From: Streptomyces filipinensis
GTDB taxonomy: Bacteria > Actinomycetota > Actinomycetes > Streptomycetales > Streptomycetaceae
Assembly: GCF_014649495.1 (NCBI RefSeq)
Contig: NZ_BMTD01000027.1
Location: 1-64,000 of the forward strand
Direction: 5' to 3'
Length of the DNA stretch: 64,000 nt
The notes below the pieces were generated by a model. That model was not told the DNA's origin. It saw only the letters and a program-made list of their open reading frames with translations, and made no database searches. A program made the translations under genes and the position numbers. This document shows positions 55,243 to 63,384 of this stretch, piece after piece (position 1 is the first letter of the stretch; every line of letters begins with the position of its first letter).

Positions 55243-55575
55243 TCAGAACCTCGGCGCGTTACGGGACCGCTGCACCCGCGTGGTGCGGCGGTCCTTCGCG
55301 TTCCAGCACGCCTTGTGCCAGTGGCGGCGGTCGTCGACGCCCGCGTGCTCGGGCCAGGCCACCACGTGCGGGACGCCGGAGGGGATCACCTGGTCGCAGC
55401 CCGGGCAGCGATAGCTCTTGCCCTCGGAGCTCGCCCCGGCGACATGCCGTACGCTCCACTCCTCGCCCTGCCAGCTCTCGGTCGACTGCCACCCGCCGTA
55501 CCGGCCGGTGCGGTCGTCCTCGGCGCTCCGGCCCGACGATCCGGCTGCCTTCGGTCGGTTGCGACGCGGGGACAC
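55243..55575 (-). CDS. Small zinc-motif protein, uncharacterised
   Basis: The 110-residue protein has a basic disordered N terminus (SPRRNRPKAAGSS) and a C-terminal putative zinc site: CPGC (Cys-x-x-Cys), His in GVPHVVAWPEHAG, and RRHWHKACW. No ATP-binding motif is present, despite the label such proteins sometimes carry. GTG 55575 has AGAGGTG upstream. It is divergent from the LLM oxidoreductase and convergent with the ABC operon (11 bases between stops). It could bind nucleic acid. Function unknown. Confidence 0.78.
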   Translation of the reverse strand: MSPRRNRPKAAGSSGRSAEDDRTGRYGGWQSTESWQGEEWSVRHVAGASSEGKSYRCPGCDQVIPSGVPHVVAWPEHAGVDDRRHWHKACWNAKDRRTTRVQRSRNAPRF

Positions 55576-55795
55576 GGGACACCTCTCGGGGCTATACAGG
55601 AAGCAGGACTGCATCCAGCCTACGCGGCGCCGACAGGGGTACGCGTACGGAACCAACCCGTACAAGTTCCCCTCCACGGGGCCCCATTCTGCAGACAATC
55701 CGCAAATCTCTCCGCCAGGCCGTGTCCTGGGCACGTGTCAGACGGTTATGCGGGTGGGGGAGCTCCGGGTCGGAGCCAAGGAAGCAGGAAATGCG

Positions 55796-56824
55796 ATGTA
55801 CGTAGGTAGTTTTGTGCTGGGCGCCCAGTTCCCGGGCCAGGGCCCCGGGGAGGCCCTGCACCGGGCGGTCCGCTCGGCGGAGGTGACCGAGGAGGCCGGG
55901 CTGGACGCGGTGTGGCTGGCCGAGCACCACTTCGTGCCGTACGGCACCTGCCCGTCCGCCGTCACCCTGGCCGCCCTGCTGCTCGGCCGCACCCGCCGCA
56001 TCCGCGTCGGCACGGCGGTCAGCGTGCTGCCCACCGCCCATCCCGTCGCCCTCGGCGAGCAGGCCGCGCTGCTGCACCTGACGAGCGGCGGACGGTTCAC
56101 GCTGGGCGTGGGCCGCGGCGGGCCCTGGGTGGACCTGGAGGTCTTCGGCACGGGCCTGGAGGCGTACGAACAGGGGTTCCCCGAGTCGCTCGATCTGCTG
56201 CTGCGCTGGCTGCGCGAGCCGCGCGTGGCGGCCTCCGGCGAGCGGTACGCGTTCCGCGAGGTGCCCGTCGTACCGCGCCCCTCGGAGGCGCTGACGGAGA
56301 CGCCCGGCCCGGAGGTCGTCGTCGCCTGCACCTCCCCGTCGAGCGTGCGGCTGGCCGCCGAGCGCGGGCTGGCGATGCTGCTCGGCATGCACGTCGGGGA
56401 CGAGGAGAAGGCCGAGATGGTCGCCCTGTGGCGGCGCTCGGCCCGCGCGGCGGGCCGGCCGGCCGAGGAGATCGCGGGCGCCGCGCACGTCTCGGCCGGG
56501 GTGTGCCAGCTCGCCGACCGCCGCACGGACGCCGCGGAGACCCTGCTGAAGGCGATGCCGGGCTGGCTGAAGCAGGGCCTGGAGGCGCATGTGACGGTCG
56601 ACGGGCGGGAGCGCGCGATGCGCGACCCGCACGCCTACACCGAGCTGCTGTGCGGCCTGCACCCGGTCGGCACCCCACGGCTCGCCGCCGACCGGCTCGC
56701 GGCCACCTCGGAGCGCACCGGCATCTCCCGCTTCGCCCTCCTCGTGGAGGGCTCGGGCGATCTCGCCGCGACGGAGGAGAACCTCCGGCGGCTGGGCACC
56801 GAGGTGCTGCCCCAGCTGCGCTGA
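55796..56824 (+). CDS. LLM-class flavin-dependent oxidoreductase
   Basis: The 342-residue protein is a luciferase-like TIM barrel: EEAGLDAVWLAEHHFVPYG near the N terminus, RTRRIRVGTAVSVLPTAHPV, and LTSGGRFTLGVGRGGPW. Members use FMN or F420. Here the sequence resembles FMN-type bacterial luciferase-like monooxygenases, but the cofactor is not certain. ATG 55796 has AGGAA just upstream. It is monocistronic. The substrate is unknown. Confidence 0.9.
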   Translation: MYVGSFVLGAQFPGQGPGEALHRAVRSAEVTEEAGLDAVWLAEHHFVPYGTCPSAVTLAALLLGRTRRIRVGTAVSVLPTAHPVALGEQAALLHLTSGGRFTLGVGRGGPWVDLEVFGTGLEAYEQGFPESLDLLLRWLREPRVAASGERYAFREVPVVPRPSEALTETPGPEVVVACTSPSSVRLAAERGLAMLLGMHVGDEEKAEMVALWRRSARAAGRPAEEIAGAAHVSAGVCQLADRRTDAAETLLKAMPGWLKQGLEAHVTVDGRERAMRDPHAYTELLCGLHPVGTPRLAADRLAATSERTGISRFALLVEGSGDLAATEENLRRLGTEVLPQLR

Positions 56825-56941
56825 GCCGCCCTCCGACTCCCCGGCCGCCTTGGGGGCTTGCCGCCCCAGCACTGAATGCACCTCCCGCGGGTGGAGCGGC
56901 AAGCAAGCGGCTCACTGCCTCTGCCGTGCCGGGGCTGCGCG

Positions 56942-57334
56942 TCAGCAGTCCCGAAGCTCCGGCGACTGGTTCAGCAACTGGTTGCGCACCGAGGTGAACC
57001 GGGCCAACGTCTCGTCCGCCGAGGCGTCCAGCGGGAACACCGCCACGCGGTGGCAGTTCTGGAAGGCCAGCCGCACGCCGAAGTGCCGCTGCAGTGCGCC
57101 GCGTATGGCGTCACTCGCGAGCGCACGCAGCAGCTGACCGCGCGCCTGCTCGTCCGGCGGGGGCGTCTGGTTGTCGGCGAACGGGCCGCCATCGACCTTC
57201 AGCTGGGCCACCAGGGAGCTGATCATCTCCCATGCGTAGGGCAGGGAGGTCCGGACGCAGTCGACGAATGCTGCTTCGTCGACCTCGCCTCGCTCGGCCT
57301 GTTCGAGTAGGGCCGGTGAGACGTCGAGCGACAT
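56942..57334 (-). CDS. SCO5389-family conserved protein
   Basis: The 130-residue soluble protein is without known motifs. It is mostly helical (LLEQAERGEVDEAAFVDCVR, then WEMISSLVAQL) with a C-terminal part LARFTSVRNQLLNQSPELRD. It is conserved in Streptomyces at this location next to nucS and has no known function. ATG 57334 has GAGGAG 5 bases upstream. It is divergent from nucS across a 276-base gap. Confidence 0.82.
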   Translation of the reverse strand: MSLDVSPALLEQAERGEVDEAAFVDCVRTSLPYAWEMISSLVAQLKVDGGPFADNQTPPPDEQARGQLLRALASDAIRGALQRHFGVRLAFQNCHRVAVFPLDASADETLARFTSVRNQLLNQSPELRDC

Positions 57335-57596
57335 GGGTACTCCTCTCGCACCCCCGCGGAGCAGGGGTTGCCGGACAGGTAGGGGAGTTCGCGATTTCGA
57401 ACACGCTCAGTACACACACCGCGACCTCCCGTTCTCTACGGTAGGCAACCGTCGGTGACCACACCAGCAGAACGGGTATATGGAACGGTCCCGTTACGGG
57501 CACAATCGGCCAGGGATGAACAAGAGTTTCCAGGGACAATTGGGGCGATACACAGGGAGCGCGATGGGCGAATCGCGTGCACCGGCGCGCGTCGAG

Positions 57597-57610
57597 TAGC
57601 GTTGCCGACC
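57597..57610 (+). promoter_or_regulatory. -10 box of nucS with very short leader
   Basis: TAGCGT (57597-57602) is followed by eight bases and ATG 57611. No ribosome site is visible, so leaderless translation is likely. Confidence 0.4.
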
Positions 57611-58282
57611 ATGCGTCTCGTCATTGCCCGGTGCTCGGTCGACTACGCCGGCCGGCTCACCGCCCACCTGCCCTCGGCGCCCCGCCTGATCCTGGTCAAG
57701 GCGGACGGCAGCGTCTCCATCCACGCCGACGACCGGGCCTACAAGCCCCTCAACTGGATGTCGCCGCCCTGCACGCTGAAGGAGGGGACGGGCGAGGACG
57801 AGGGCGTCTGGACCGTCGTCAACAAGGCGGGCGAAAAACTGATCATCACGATGGAGGAGATCCTCCACGATTCCTCGCACGAACTCGGCGTGGACCCCGG
57901 CCTGATCAAGGACGGCGTGGAGGCGCACCTCCAGGAACTCCTCGCCGACCGCATCGAGACGCTCGGCGAGGGGTACACCCTGATCCGCCGCGAGTACATG
58001 ACGGCCATCGGCCCGGTGGACATCCTGTGCCGGGACGCGGACGGCCAGACGGTCGCGGTCGAGATCAAGCGGCGCGGCGAGATCGACGGTGTGGAGCAAC
58101 TCACGCGCTACCTGGAGCTGTTGAACCGCGATCCGCACCTGGCGCCGGTCCGCGGCGTCTTCGCGGCGCAGGAGATCAAGCCGCAGGCCCGGGTCCTCGC
58201 CACCGACCGCGGCATCAACTGCCAGATCCTCGACTACGACGCCATGCGGGGCATCGAGGACGACAAGCTCCGCCTGTTCTGA
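57611..58282 (+). CDS. nucS: Mismatch-specific endonuclease NucS/EndoMS
   Basis: The 223-residue protein is the actinobacterial/archaeal mismatch endonuclease that replaces MutS-MutL. The N-terminal DNA-binding domain is followed by a RecB-like nuclease with catalytic Asp137 (GPVDILCRD), Glu151 and Lys153 (VAVEIKRRG). The C terminus, DDKLRLF, ends in the type of motif that binds the sliding clamp. It cuts both strands at mismatches. Length is identical to that of Streptomyces NucS proteins. The message appears leaderless. Confidence 0.95.
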   Translation: MRLVIARCSVDYAGRLTAHLPSAPRLILVKADGSVSIHADDRAYKPLNWMSPPCTLKEGTGEDEGVWTVVNKAGEKLIITMEEILHDSSHELGVDPGLIKDGVEAHLQELLADRIETLGEGYTLIRREYMTAIGPVDILCRDADGQTVAVEIKRRGEIDGVEQLTRYLELLNRDPHLAPVRGVFAAQEIKPQARVLATDRGINCQILDYDAMRGIEDDKLRLF

Positions 58283-58285
58283 CCG

Positions 58286-58335
58286 AGCCCGCGGCCGGCG
58301 GCACGTCCTGTCCGTTCCGCCGGCCGTGCCGGGCT
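58286..58335. terminator. Convergent terminator between nucS and the ATPase-like gene
   Basis: The outer arms AGCCCG (58286-58291) and CGGGCT (58330-58335) and the inner arms GGCCGGCGG (58293-58301) and CCGCCGGCC (58317-58325) form a long GC-rich hairpin. Its right edge includes part of the stop codon of the minus-strand gene. Confidence 0.65.
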
Positions 58336-60787
58336 AGATCAGCGGGTCCGGAGACTCCGACGGGCTCTGCGACATCGCCGTGCTCACCGAACTCCGCGGT
58401 GCCGTCGGGCCACTCGCCGTGTCCGTCGTGGACGGGGTCGTACCGCCCGTCTGGGTCGGCGTGGGAGTCGTGGGCGAGGTGGACGGCGAGGCCGGCGGCG
58501 TGGTGCCGCCCGTGGGCGTCGACCTGCTCGGCGTCGGTGAACCCGGCTCGGTCGACCTCGACCTCGACCTGGACGGGGTCGGAGACGCGCTCCCGCCTCC
58601 CGTGCCCCGGCTGTGGCTCGGGGCGGCCGACGGCGACGTGCCCGGCTGGGCCGGCGTCGGCCCGCCGGTCGTGCCGTACGTGCCGGCGGGCCCCGGGTCC
58701 GCCGGGCGGGCGGCGCTCGGGGCCGAACCACTGCGCCCCGCCGGGTCCTTCTTCGGGTCCGCGCCGAGGCTGCCGTCGTCCGGGCCCTGGCTCGCCGACG
58801 GATTGACGTCCACCTTGCCGGCCGGGTTCTTGCCGGCGTTGTCGTCGGACGTCATGCCGAGCGTGACGACCGTGCCGAGGACGGCGGCGAGCAGCGCCCC
58901 CGAGCCGATCGCCACCAGGTTGCGGCGGGCCAGCCGCACAAGGCCCCCGCGCTGCGCCGTGGCGGCCGGGAACCGGTCGGTGACCAGCGGGTCGCCGAAG
59001 GGCACGTACGGCGGCGGCGCCGACTCCTCGTGCCGTACCTCCGGCAGCTCCTCCCCCGCCGTCGCCGCGACCCCGGGCACCTCGCCGGAGCGGTCGGCGA
59101 CCAGCGCGAGGGCCCGTCGGCCGGCGACGGTGCCCCGCTTGTCGGCGAGCGCCCCGCGCAGCCCGATGGACGCCTCCAGCTCGGCGCGGGCCCGGTCGAG
59201 CTGTCCGCCACACAGCGCCAGGACACCCAACTCGTGGTGGAAATAGGCCTGTTCCCGCACCTCGCCGGCCAGCCGGGCGGCTTCCGCGCCGGAGCGCAGG
59301 GCCCGCTCCCAGGCGCTCCAGCGCAGCGCGGCGGCGAAGGCGGGCGCGGCTGTGCGGGCGAGCCGTACCGCGCAGCTCTCCTCGCCCTCGGCGGACGGGG
59401 CCGTCTGCGGGACGGTCGCGGCGAGCGCGGCGAGGACCGCGTCGGCCTCCGCGCACACCCGCTCCGCCGTGACCGACGGATGACCGGCCCACCAGGTGTA
59501 GTGCTCCGCGGCGGCGAGGGCCTGCTCCTCGGCGCCCTCGGTGTAGTCGGCGGCCTCCAGCTGCGCCTGCACGCCGGCCGCGAGGCGGTAGCGGGCGCCG
59601 ACCGGGGAGACCAGTCCGCAGGCGGTCAGCTCGCCGAGGGCGGCGTCGGCGTGGGTGTCGCCGATCAGTGCCGGAAGGTGCGCCTGGTGGGGCACCTCGC
59701 CGCCGAGGGCGACGGCGAAGCGCAGGGTGGCGCGGGCGGACGCGCTGAGCCGGGAGGCGAGCAGCGGGGCGGGCGCGGCGGCCTCGCCGAGCGAGGGCAG
59801 GGGAACCTCGTCGGCCGTGTCCAGGGGCAGCTCGGCCGGCTCGCGGACGTCCTCGAAGACGCCGTACTCGTCCACCGCCCCGGCGTCGGCCCGCAGCTCG
59901 TCGCGCTGCCGGAGCAGGGCGCCGGCCTGGACGAACCGCAGGGGCAGCCCCTCGGACTCGAACCACAGGTCGCCGGCCCAGTTGGCCTCGTCCTCGGTGA
60001 GGACCCGGCCGACGGTCCGCTCCAGGATCTCCACGCCGCCGGCGCGGTCGAGGCCGCTGAGGAAGACCTCCTCGACGGCGGACCCGTCGGAGGGCGCCGG
60101 CACCTCGGGGGTGGCGCCGATCAGGAACGCGCACTCGGGGGTGGCGTCGAGCAGTTCGTCGAGGGCGGTGCCGCCGAACTCGATGTCGTCCAGGACGACG
60201 ACCGCGCCGATCTCCCGGGTGAGCGCGCGCAGTTCGTCCGGATCCGGGCGGTACCGCGGGGCGTCGTAGACGGCCTGGACGAGCTCGTGCAGGAGGTCGG
60301 CGGTGGTGCGGTGGAATCCGGTGAGCCGGACCACTCCGTCGGGGGCGAGGTCCAGGCAGTCCTCGGCGACGAGGTCGAGCAGCGCGGTACGGCCGGAGCC
60401 GCCGGGTCCGGTGAGCCGGACGGAGCGGCCGCGAGCCAGCAGCCGGACCAGGCGCTCGCGTTCGTCCTGTCGTTCCACCAGGGAGAGCGCCGGCTGGGCG
60501 GGGCCGGGCGGCACGGGCGGGCGGGCGGCGCGCTCGGCCTCGGCGCGCTCGGCGGCGGTGCGCTTGCGGGGCCTGGCCGGCCGCCGGACCGGCGGGCAGA
60601 GCTCTATCTCGCTGCCGTCGACGGGGTTGACGGTCAGCAGCAGGTCGCCGGAGACGAGTTGCGCCGTACGGGCGAGCGCGGGCGTGCTCTGACCGAAGTC
60701 GGAGGTGAGGGACTCCCGGGGCGGGCGGCGGCTCGCCGCCTGGCCGTGCTCCTCGGGTCCCCGGTCGATCGGGTCCATGGGTTCCAT
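58334..60787 (-). CDS. Membrane-anchored ATPase-like protein with Ser/Thr/Pro tail
   Basis: The 817-residue protein has a disordered N terminus (1-100), an STAND-like nucleotide-binding region with Walker A GPGGSGRT at 127-134 (Arg133 in place of the usual Lys) and Walker B-like AVVVLDD at about 195-201, a helical TPR-like region (about 460-590), one membrane helix at about 623-645, and a Ser/Thr/Pro-rich tail of about 172 residues. By topology the tail should lie outside. It is not a classical AfsR because no DNA-binding domain is present. ATG 60787 has GGGGGG upstream. Function unknown. Confidence 0.83.
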   Translation of the reverse strand: MEPMDPIDRGPEEHGQAASRRPPRESLTSDFGQSTPALARTAQLVSGDLLLTVNPVDGSEIELCPPVRRPARPRKRTAAERAEAERAARPPVPPGPAQPALSLVERQDERERLVRLLARGRSVRLTGPGGSGRTALLDLVAEDCLDLAPDGVVRLTGFHRTTADLLHELVQAVYDAPRYRPDPDELRALTREIGAVVVLDDIEFGGTALDELLDATPECAFLIGATPEVPAPSDGSAVEEVFLSGLDRAGGVEILERTVGRVLTEDEANWAGDLWFESEGLPLRFVQAGALLRQRDELRADAGAVDEYGVFEDVREPAELPLDTADEVPLPSLGEAAAPAPLLASRLSASARATLRFAVALGGEVPHQAHLPALIGDTHADAALGELTACGLVSPVGARYRLAAGVQAQLEAADYTEGAEEQALAAAEHYTWWAGHPSVTAERVCAEADAVLAALAATVPQTAPSAEGEESCAVRLARTAAPAFAAALRWSAWERALRSGAEAARLAGEVREQAYFHHELGVLALCGGQLDRARAELEASIGLRGALADKRGTVAGRRALALVADRSGEVPGVAATAGEELPEVRHEESAPPPYVPFGDPLVTDRFPAATAQRGGLVRLARRNLVAIGSGALLAAVLGTVVTLGMTSDDNAGKNPAGKVDVNPSASQGPDDGSLGADPKKDPAGRSGSAPSAARPADPGPAGTYGTTGGPTPAQPGTSPSAAPSHSRGTGGGSASPTPSRSRSRSTEPGSPTPSRSTPTGGTTPPASPSTSPTTPTPTQTGGTTPSTTDTASGPTAPRSSVSTAMSQSPSESPDPLI

Positions 60788-60907
60788 GGGTTCAAACCCC
60801 CCAAAAAGCGTCGTGTGCCCGGATTCCGGCCCCTCCCGGCCTTGTCGCACACCGCGCTGTCGCTTCTGGTCCGGGCCCGCTCGGTCGAGGGTTGCGAGGC
60901 GGCGGGC

Positions 60908-60930
60908 GACCGAACCCTAAACCTTCGGTC
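60908..60930. promoter_or_regulatory. Dyad GACCGAA-N9-TTCGGTC
   Basis: An inverted repeat with 7-base arms lies upstream of the ATPase-like gene (122 bases from its start). It is the only notable structure in the 291-base gap 60788-61078. Confidence 0.4.
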
Positions 60931-61078
60931 AGTATCTCCGACAGGGCGGGGTGCCGTGCGGTCCGAGACGTCACAGTCCGGTGAGGATTGCCCCCGACGT
61001 GCGCTTCGGCGGCTGCGCCCGGGTCTCCCCCGTCGCCCCTTTCCCACCCGCTCGCGGCGTTGCGCCCCGGCCGGCGGG

Positions 61079-61402
61079 TCACACCCGGGGAAGCGACTCG
61101 ACCCCGATCCCGCCCTCGATGGCGAGGATGCGGTGCAGCCGGGTGGCCACCAGCAGGCGCTGCATCTGCGGCGGGACACCGCGCAGCACCAGACGGCGAC
61201 CGCAGCGGCCGGCCCGCCGATGGGCACCCATGATCACCCCGAGTCCGGTGGCGTCCCAGGAGTCCAGTTCAGACAGGTCGAGCACCAGGTCGCCGACTCC
61301 GTCGTCGACGGCCGAGTGCAGGGCCGTACGGGCGTCCGCCGCGCTGCGGACGTCGAGGCGGCCCCCGACGACCAGCTCGGCGTGGTCGCCCCTGATGTAC
61401 AT
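61079..61402 (-). CDS. STAS-domain protein (anti-anti-sigma type)
   Basis: The 107-residue single STAS domain resembles SpoIIAA/RsbV: LVVGGRLDVRSAADARTALH, then DLSELDSWDATGLGVIM. In SpoIIAA the sequence at this loop is DSSGLGV with the phosphorylated serine directly after Asp. Here it is D50-A51-T52-G53, so the usual phospho-acceptor is Ala. Thr52 could substitute, or the protein may not be switched by phosphorylation. ATG 61402 has GGGGAG 6 bases upstream, which is better than the longer start at 61453. No partner kinase or sigma factor gene adjoins. Confidence 0.87.
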   Translation of the reverse strand: MYIRGDHAELVVGGRLDVRSAADARTALHSAVDDGVGDLVLDLSELDSWDATGLGVIMGAHRRAGRCGRRLVLRGVPPQMQRLLVATRLHRILAIEGGIGVESLPRV

Positions 61403-61594
61403 AAGCGCTCCCCGTTGAATGCGGTTGGCGTACGCGGTGACGGTGCTGTGCACCGTCTGACTGCGTGAGTGGTGGTGCGGTTGCTGCTTGTAAGCGAACC
61501 GATACCGAATTCACCCCGGGGGGTGATGTTCCCGGGGTGAATGTCCGGCGTTGTGTGCGTACGGGCGGGTCTCCGCACTTGGCACGGCTGGTTC

Positions 61595-62443
61595 TCAGTA
61601 CTTGTAGAAGCCCTGCCCGCTCTTGCGGCCGATGTCACCGGCGTCCACCATCCGGCGCATCAGCTCCGGCGGGGCGAACTTCTCGTCCTGGGACTCCGTG
61701 TAGATGTTGCCGGTGGCGTGCAGCAGGATGTCCACGCCGGTGAGGTCGGCGGTGGCGAGCGGGCCCATGGCGTGGCCGAAGCCCAGCTTGCAGGCCAGGT
61801 CGATGTCCTCGGCGGTGGCGACGCCGGACTCGTAGAGCTTGGTCGCCTCCACGACGAGGGCGGAGATGAGCCGGGTCGTCACGAACCCGGCGACATCCCG
61901 GTTGACGACGATGCAGGTCTTGCCGACGGACTCGGCGAACTCCCGGGCGGTGGCGAGGGTTTCGTCGCTGGTCTTGTAGCCCCGGACCAGCTCGACGAGC
62001 TGCATCATCGGCACCGGCGAGAAGAAGTGGACGCCGACGACCCGCTCGGGGCGCTCGGTGACCGCCGCGATCTTGGTGATCGGGATGGCGGAGGTGTTGG
62101 AGGCGAGCACCGCGTCCGACTTCACGATCTTGTCGAGCGTGCGGAAGATCTCGTGCTTGACCTCCAGCTTCTCGAAGACGGCCTCCACGACGACGTCGGC
62201 GTCGGCGGCGGCGTCCAGGTCGGTGGTCGCGGTGATGCGGGCCAGGGAGACCTCGGCGTCGTGCGCCTCCATCTTCCCCTTGCTGACGAACTTGTCGTAC
62301 GAGGCCTTGATGCCGTCGGTGCCACGCTTGAGCGCCTCGTCGGTGACGTCACGCAGGACGACGTCCCAGCCCGCCTGCGCGGCGACCTGAGCGATACCGG
62401 ATCCCATGAGCCCGGCCCCGATGACCGCAAGCTTCCGTGCCAC
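61595..62443 (-). CDS. hbd: 3-hydroxybutyryl-CoA dehydrogenase
   Basis: The 282-residue enzyme oxidises or forms 3-hydroxyacyl-CoA with NAD(P). It has the Rossmann motif GAGLMG (9-14), SNTSAI with Ser117, catalytic His139 (VGVHFFSPVP) and the C-terminal domain (NRDVAGFVTTRL, GFGHAMGP). GTG 62443 has GGGGAG 5 bases upstream. The upstream frame extension to 62536 is not conserved in type. It is a stand-alone gene and completes, with the thiolase at 43929, the first two steps of butyryl-CoA formation. A dyad lies 91 bases upstream. Confidence 0.95.
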   Translation of the reverse strand: MARKLAVIGAGLMGSGIAQVAAQAGWDVVLRDVTDEALKRGTDGIKASYDKFVSKGKMEAHDAEVSLARITATTDLDAAADADVVVEAVFEKLEVKHEIFRTLDKIVKSDAVLASNTSAIPITKIAAVTERPERVVGVHFFSPVPMMQLVELVRGYKTSDETLATAREFAESVGKTCIVVNRDVAGFVTTRLISALVVEATKLYESGVATAEDIDLACKLGFGHAMGPLATADLTGVDILLHATGNIYTESQDEKFAPPELMRRMVDAGDIGRKSGQGFYKY

Positions 62444-62525
62444 TCCGACTCCCCTTTGAACGCGCTCCAAGTCTGCTTCTCCGGCGGACCATAGCGCTCC
62501 GGCGGCGCTGAGTGAGCGGGAAGTA

Positions 62526-62565
62526 ACGCGTGTCACGCGTCTCAGGGCGTGAGACGCGTGTCACG
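62526..62565. promoter_or_regulatory. 27-bp dyad and direct repeats between hbd and the TetR gene
   Basis: CACGCGTCTCA (62534-62544) and TGAGACGCGTG (62550-62560) form an 11-base-arm palindrome. In addition ACGCGTGTCACG occurs twice (62526-62537 and 62554-62565), 28 bases apart. Two overlapping symmetries suggest a cooperative binding site, or a hairpin after the TetR gene, which ends at 62647. Confidence 0.6.
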
Positions 62566-62646
62566 TCTCGATTCCTTCTGGGTTCGCGCCGGTTGACACT
62601 CCGTGGACCCGCCGACGCCGACGTCGCCGGGCCTGGCCGGAAACCG

Positions 62647-63288
62647 TCAGTCGGCGGCTCGGACCGCGTAGTTCAGGACCCTTTCCGCCAACAAGTCCTC
62701 GATGTCGTCCAGCAGTGCCAGGACCTCTCGGGATACTTCGCGCGGTTCGCGCCCCTTGACCATCTCGCGCCCGATGACCGCGATGACCGTGCTGTGGATC
62801 CAGCCGATCTGACCCGCCATCAGGTGGGGCAGTTCGTCGTCGGGGGCCGCGCCGGTCTCCTCGCGCAGAGCCTCTTCCAGGTGGGCCTGGACCTCCTGGG
62901 CGAGGGCCCACAGACGGGAGCGCAGGGCGGGGGCCTCCTCGATGACCTTCATGAAGGCGGCGTACCCGGGGAGCAGGCCGACCCGGGGGGAGACCGCCTC
63001 GACCTCCTCGCGCAGTTCCCGGATGACCGCGAGGGCGGCCGACTCGCCCGCGGGGCGGCCCCGGACCCAGCGGGCGAGCCGGTCGACGACCCCGGCGGAG
63101 CGGTCGAAGAAGAGGTCCTCCTTGGCCGGGAAGTAGTTGTAGACGGTGTTCACGGAGACGTTCGCCGCCTCGGCGATCTCCGCGACCGTCACCGCGTCGA
63201 AGCCGCGCTCGACGAACAGGCCCGTGGCGACATCCGAGATGTACTGCCGGGTCTGCCGCTTCTTCCGCTCCCTGAGCCCCTCTGCCAT
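62647..63288 (-). CDS. TetR-family regulator
   Basis: The 213-residue protein has a TetR helix-turn-helix (QYISDVATGLFVERGFDAVT, then IAEAANVSVNTVYNYFPAKE) and a C-terminal ligand domain of ordinary size. It is divergent from an ABC exporter ATPase at 63385 with 96 bases between starts, which is the standard layout for a repressor of that transporter. The direct repeat GCAAAAATT (63334-63342 and 63352-63360) in the gap may be its site. The dyad at 62526-62565 downstream is another candidate. Confidence 0.92.
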   Translation of the reverse strand: MAEGLRERKKRQTRQYISDVATGLFVERGFDAVTVAEIAEAANVSVNTVYNYFPAKEDLFFDRSAGVVDRLARWVRGRPAGESAALAVIRELREEVEAVSPRVGLLPGYAAFMKVIEEAPALRSRLWALAQEVQAHLEEALREETGAAPDDELPHLMAGQIGWIHSTVIAVIGREMVKGREPREVSREVLALLDDIEDLLAERVLNYAVRAAD

Positions 63289-63333
63289 GCCCGCATCCTA
63301 ACTTCGCTGGTGGGCGTGAAAAGTTGGTGGAGA

Positions 63334-63360
63334 GCAAAAATTGGTGACGTTGCAAAAATT
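63334..63360. repeat. Direct repeat GCAAAAATT in the TetR/ABC divergent gap
   Basis: Two identical 9-base AT-rich copies start 18 bases apart (63334 and 63352), within a 97-base gap that is unusually A-rich for this genome. They lie over the likely -35 region of the ABC gene (TTGCAA at 63350-63355). Possible operator. Confidence 0.45.
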
Positions 63361-63384
63361 CAGGGACTCTGTTTTTCTGTGGGC

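Noticed and set aside
58334..60787. AfsR/SARP-type regulator
   Set aside because: Although it has an STAND-like ATPase region and helical repeats, no SARP or other DNA-binding domain is present, and the protein has a membrane helix.
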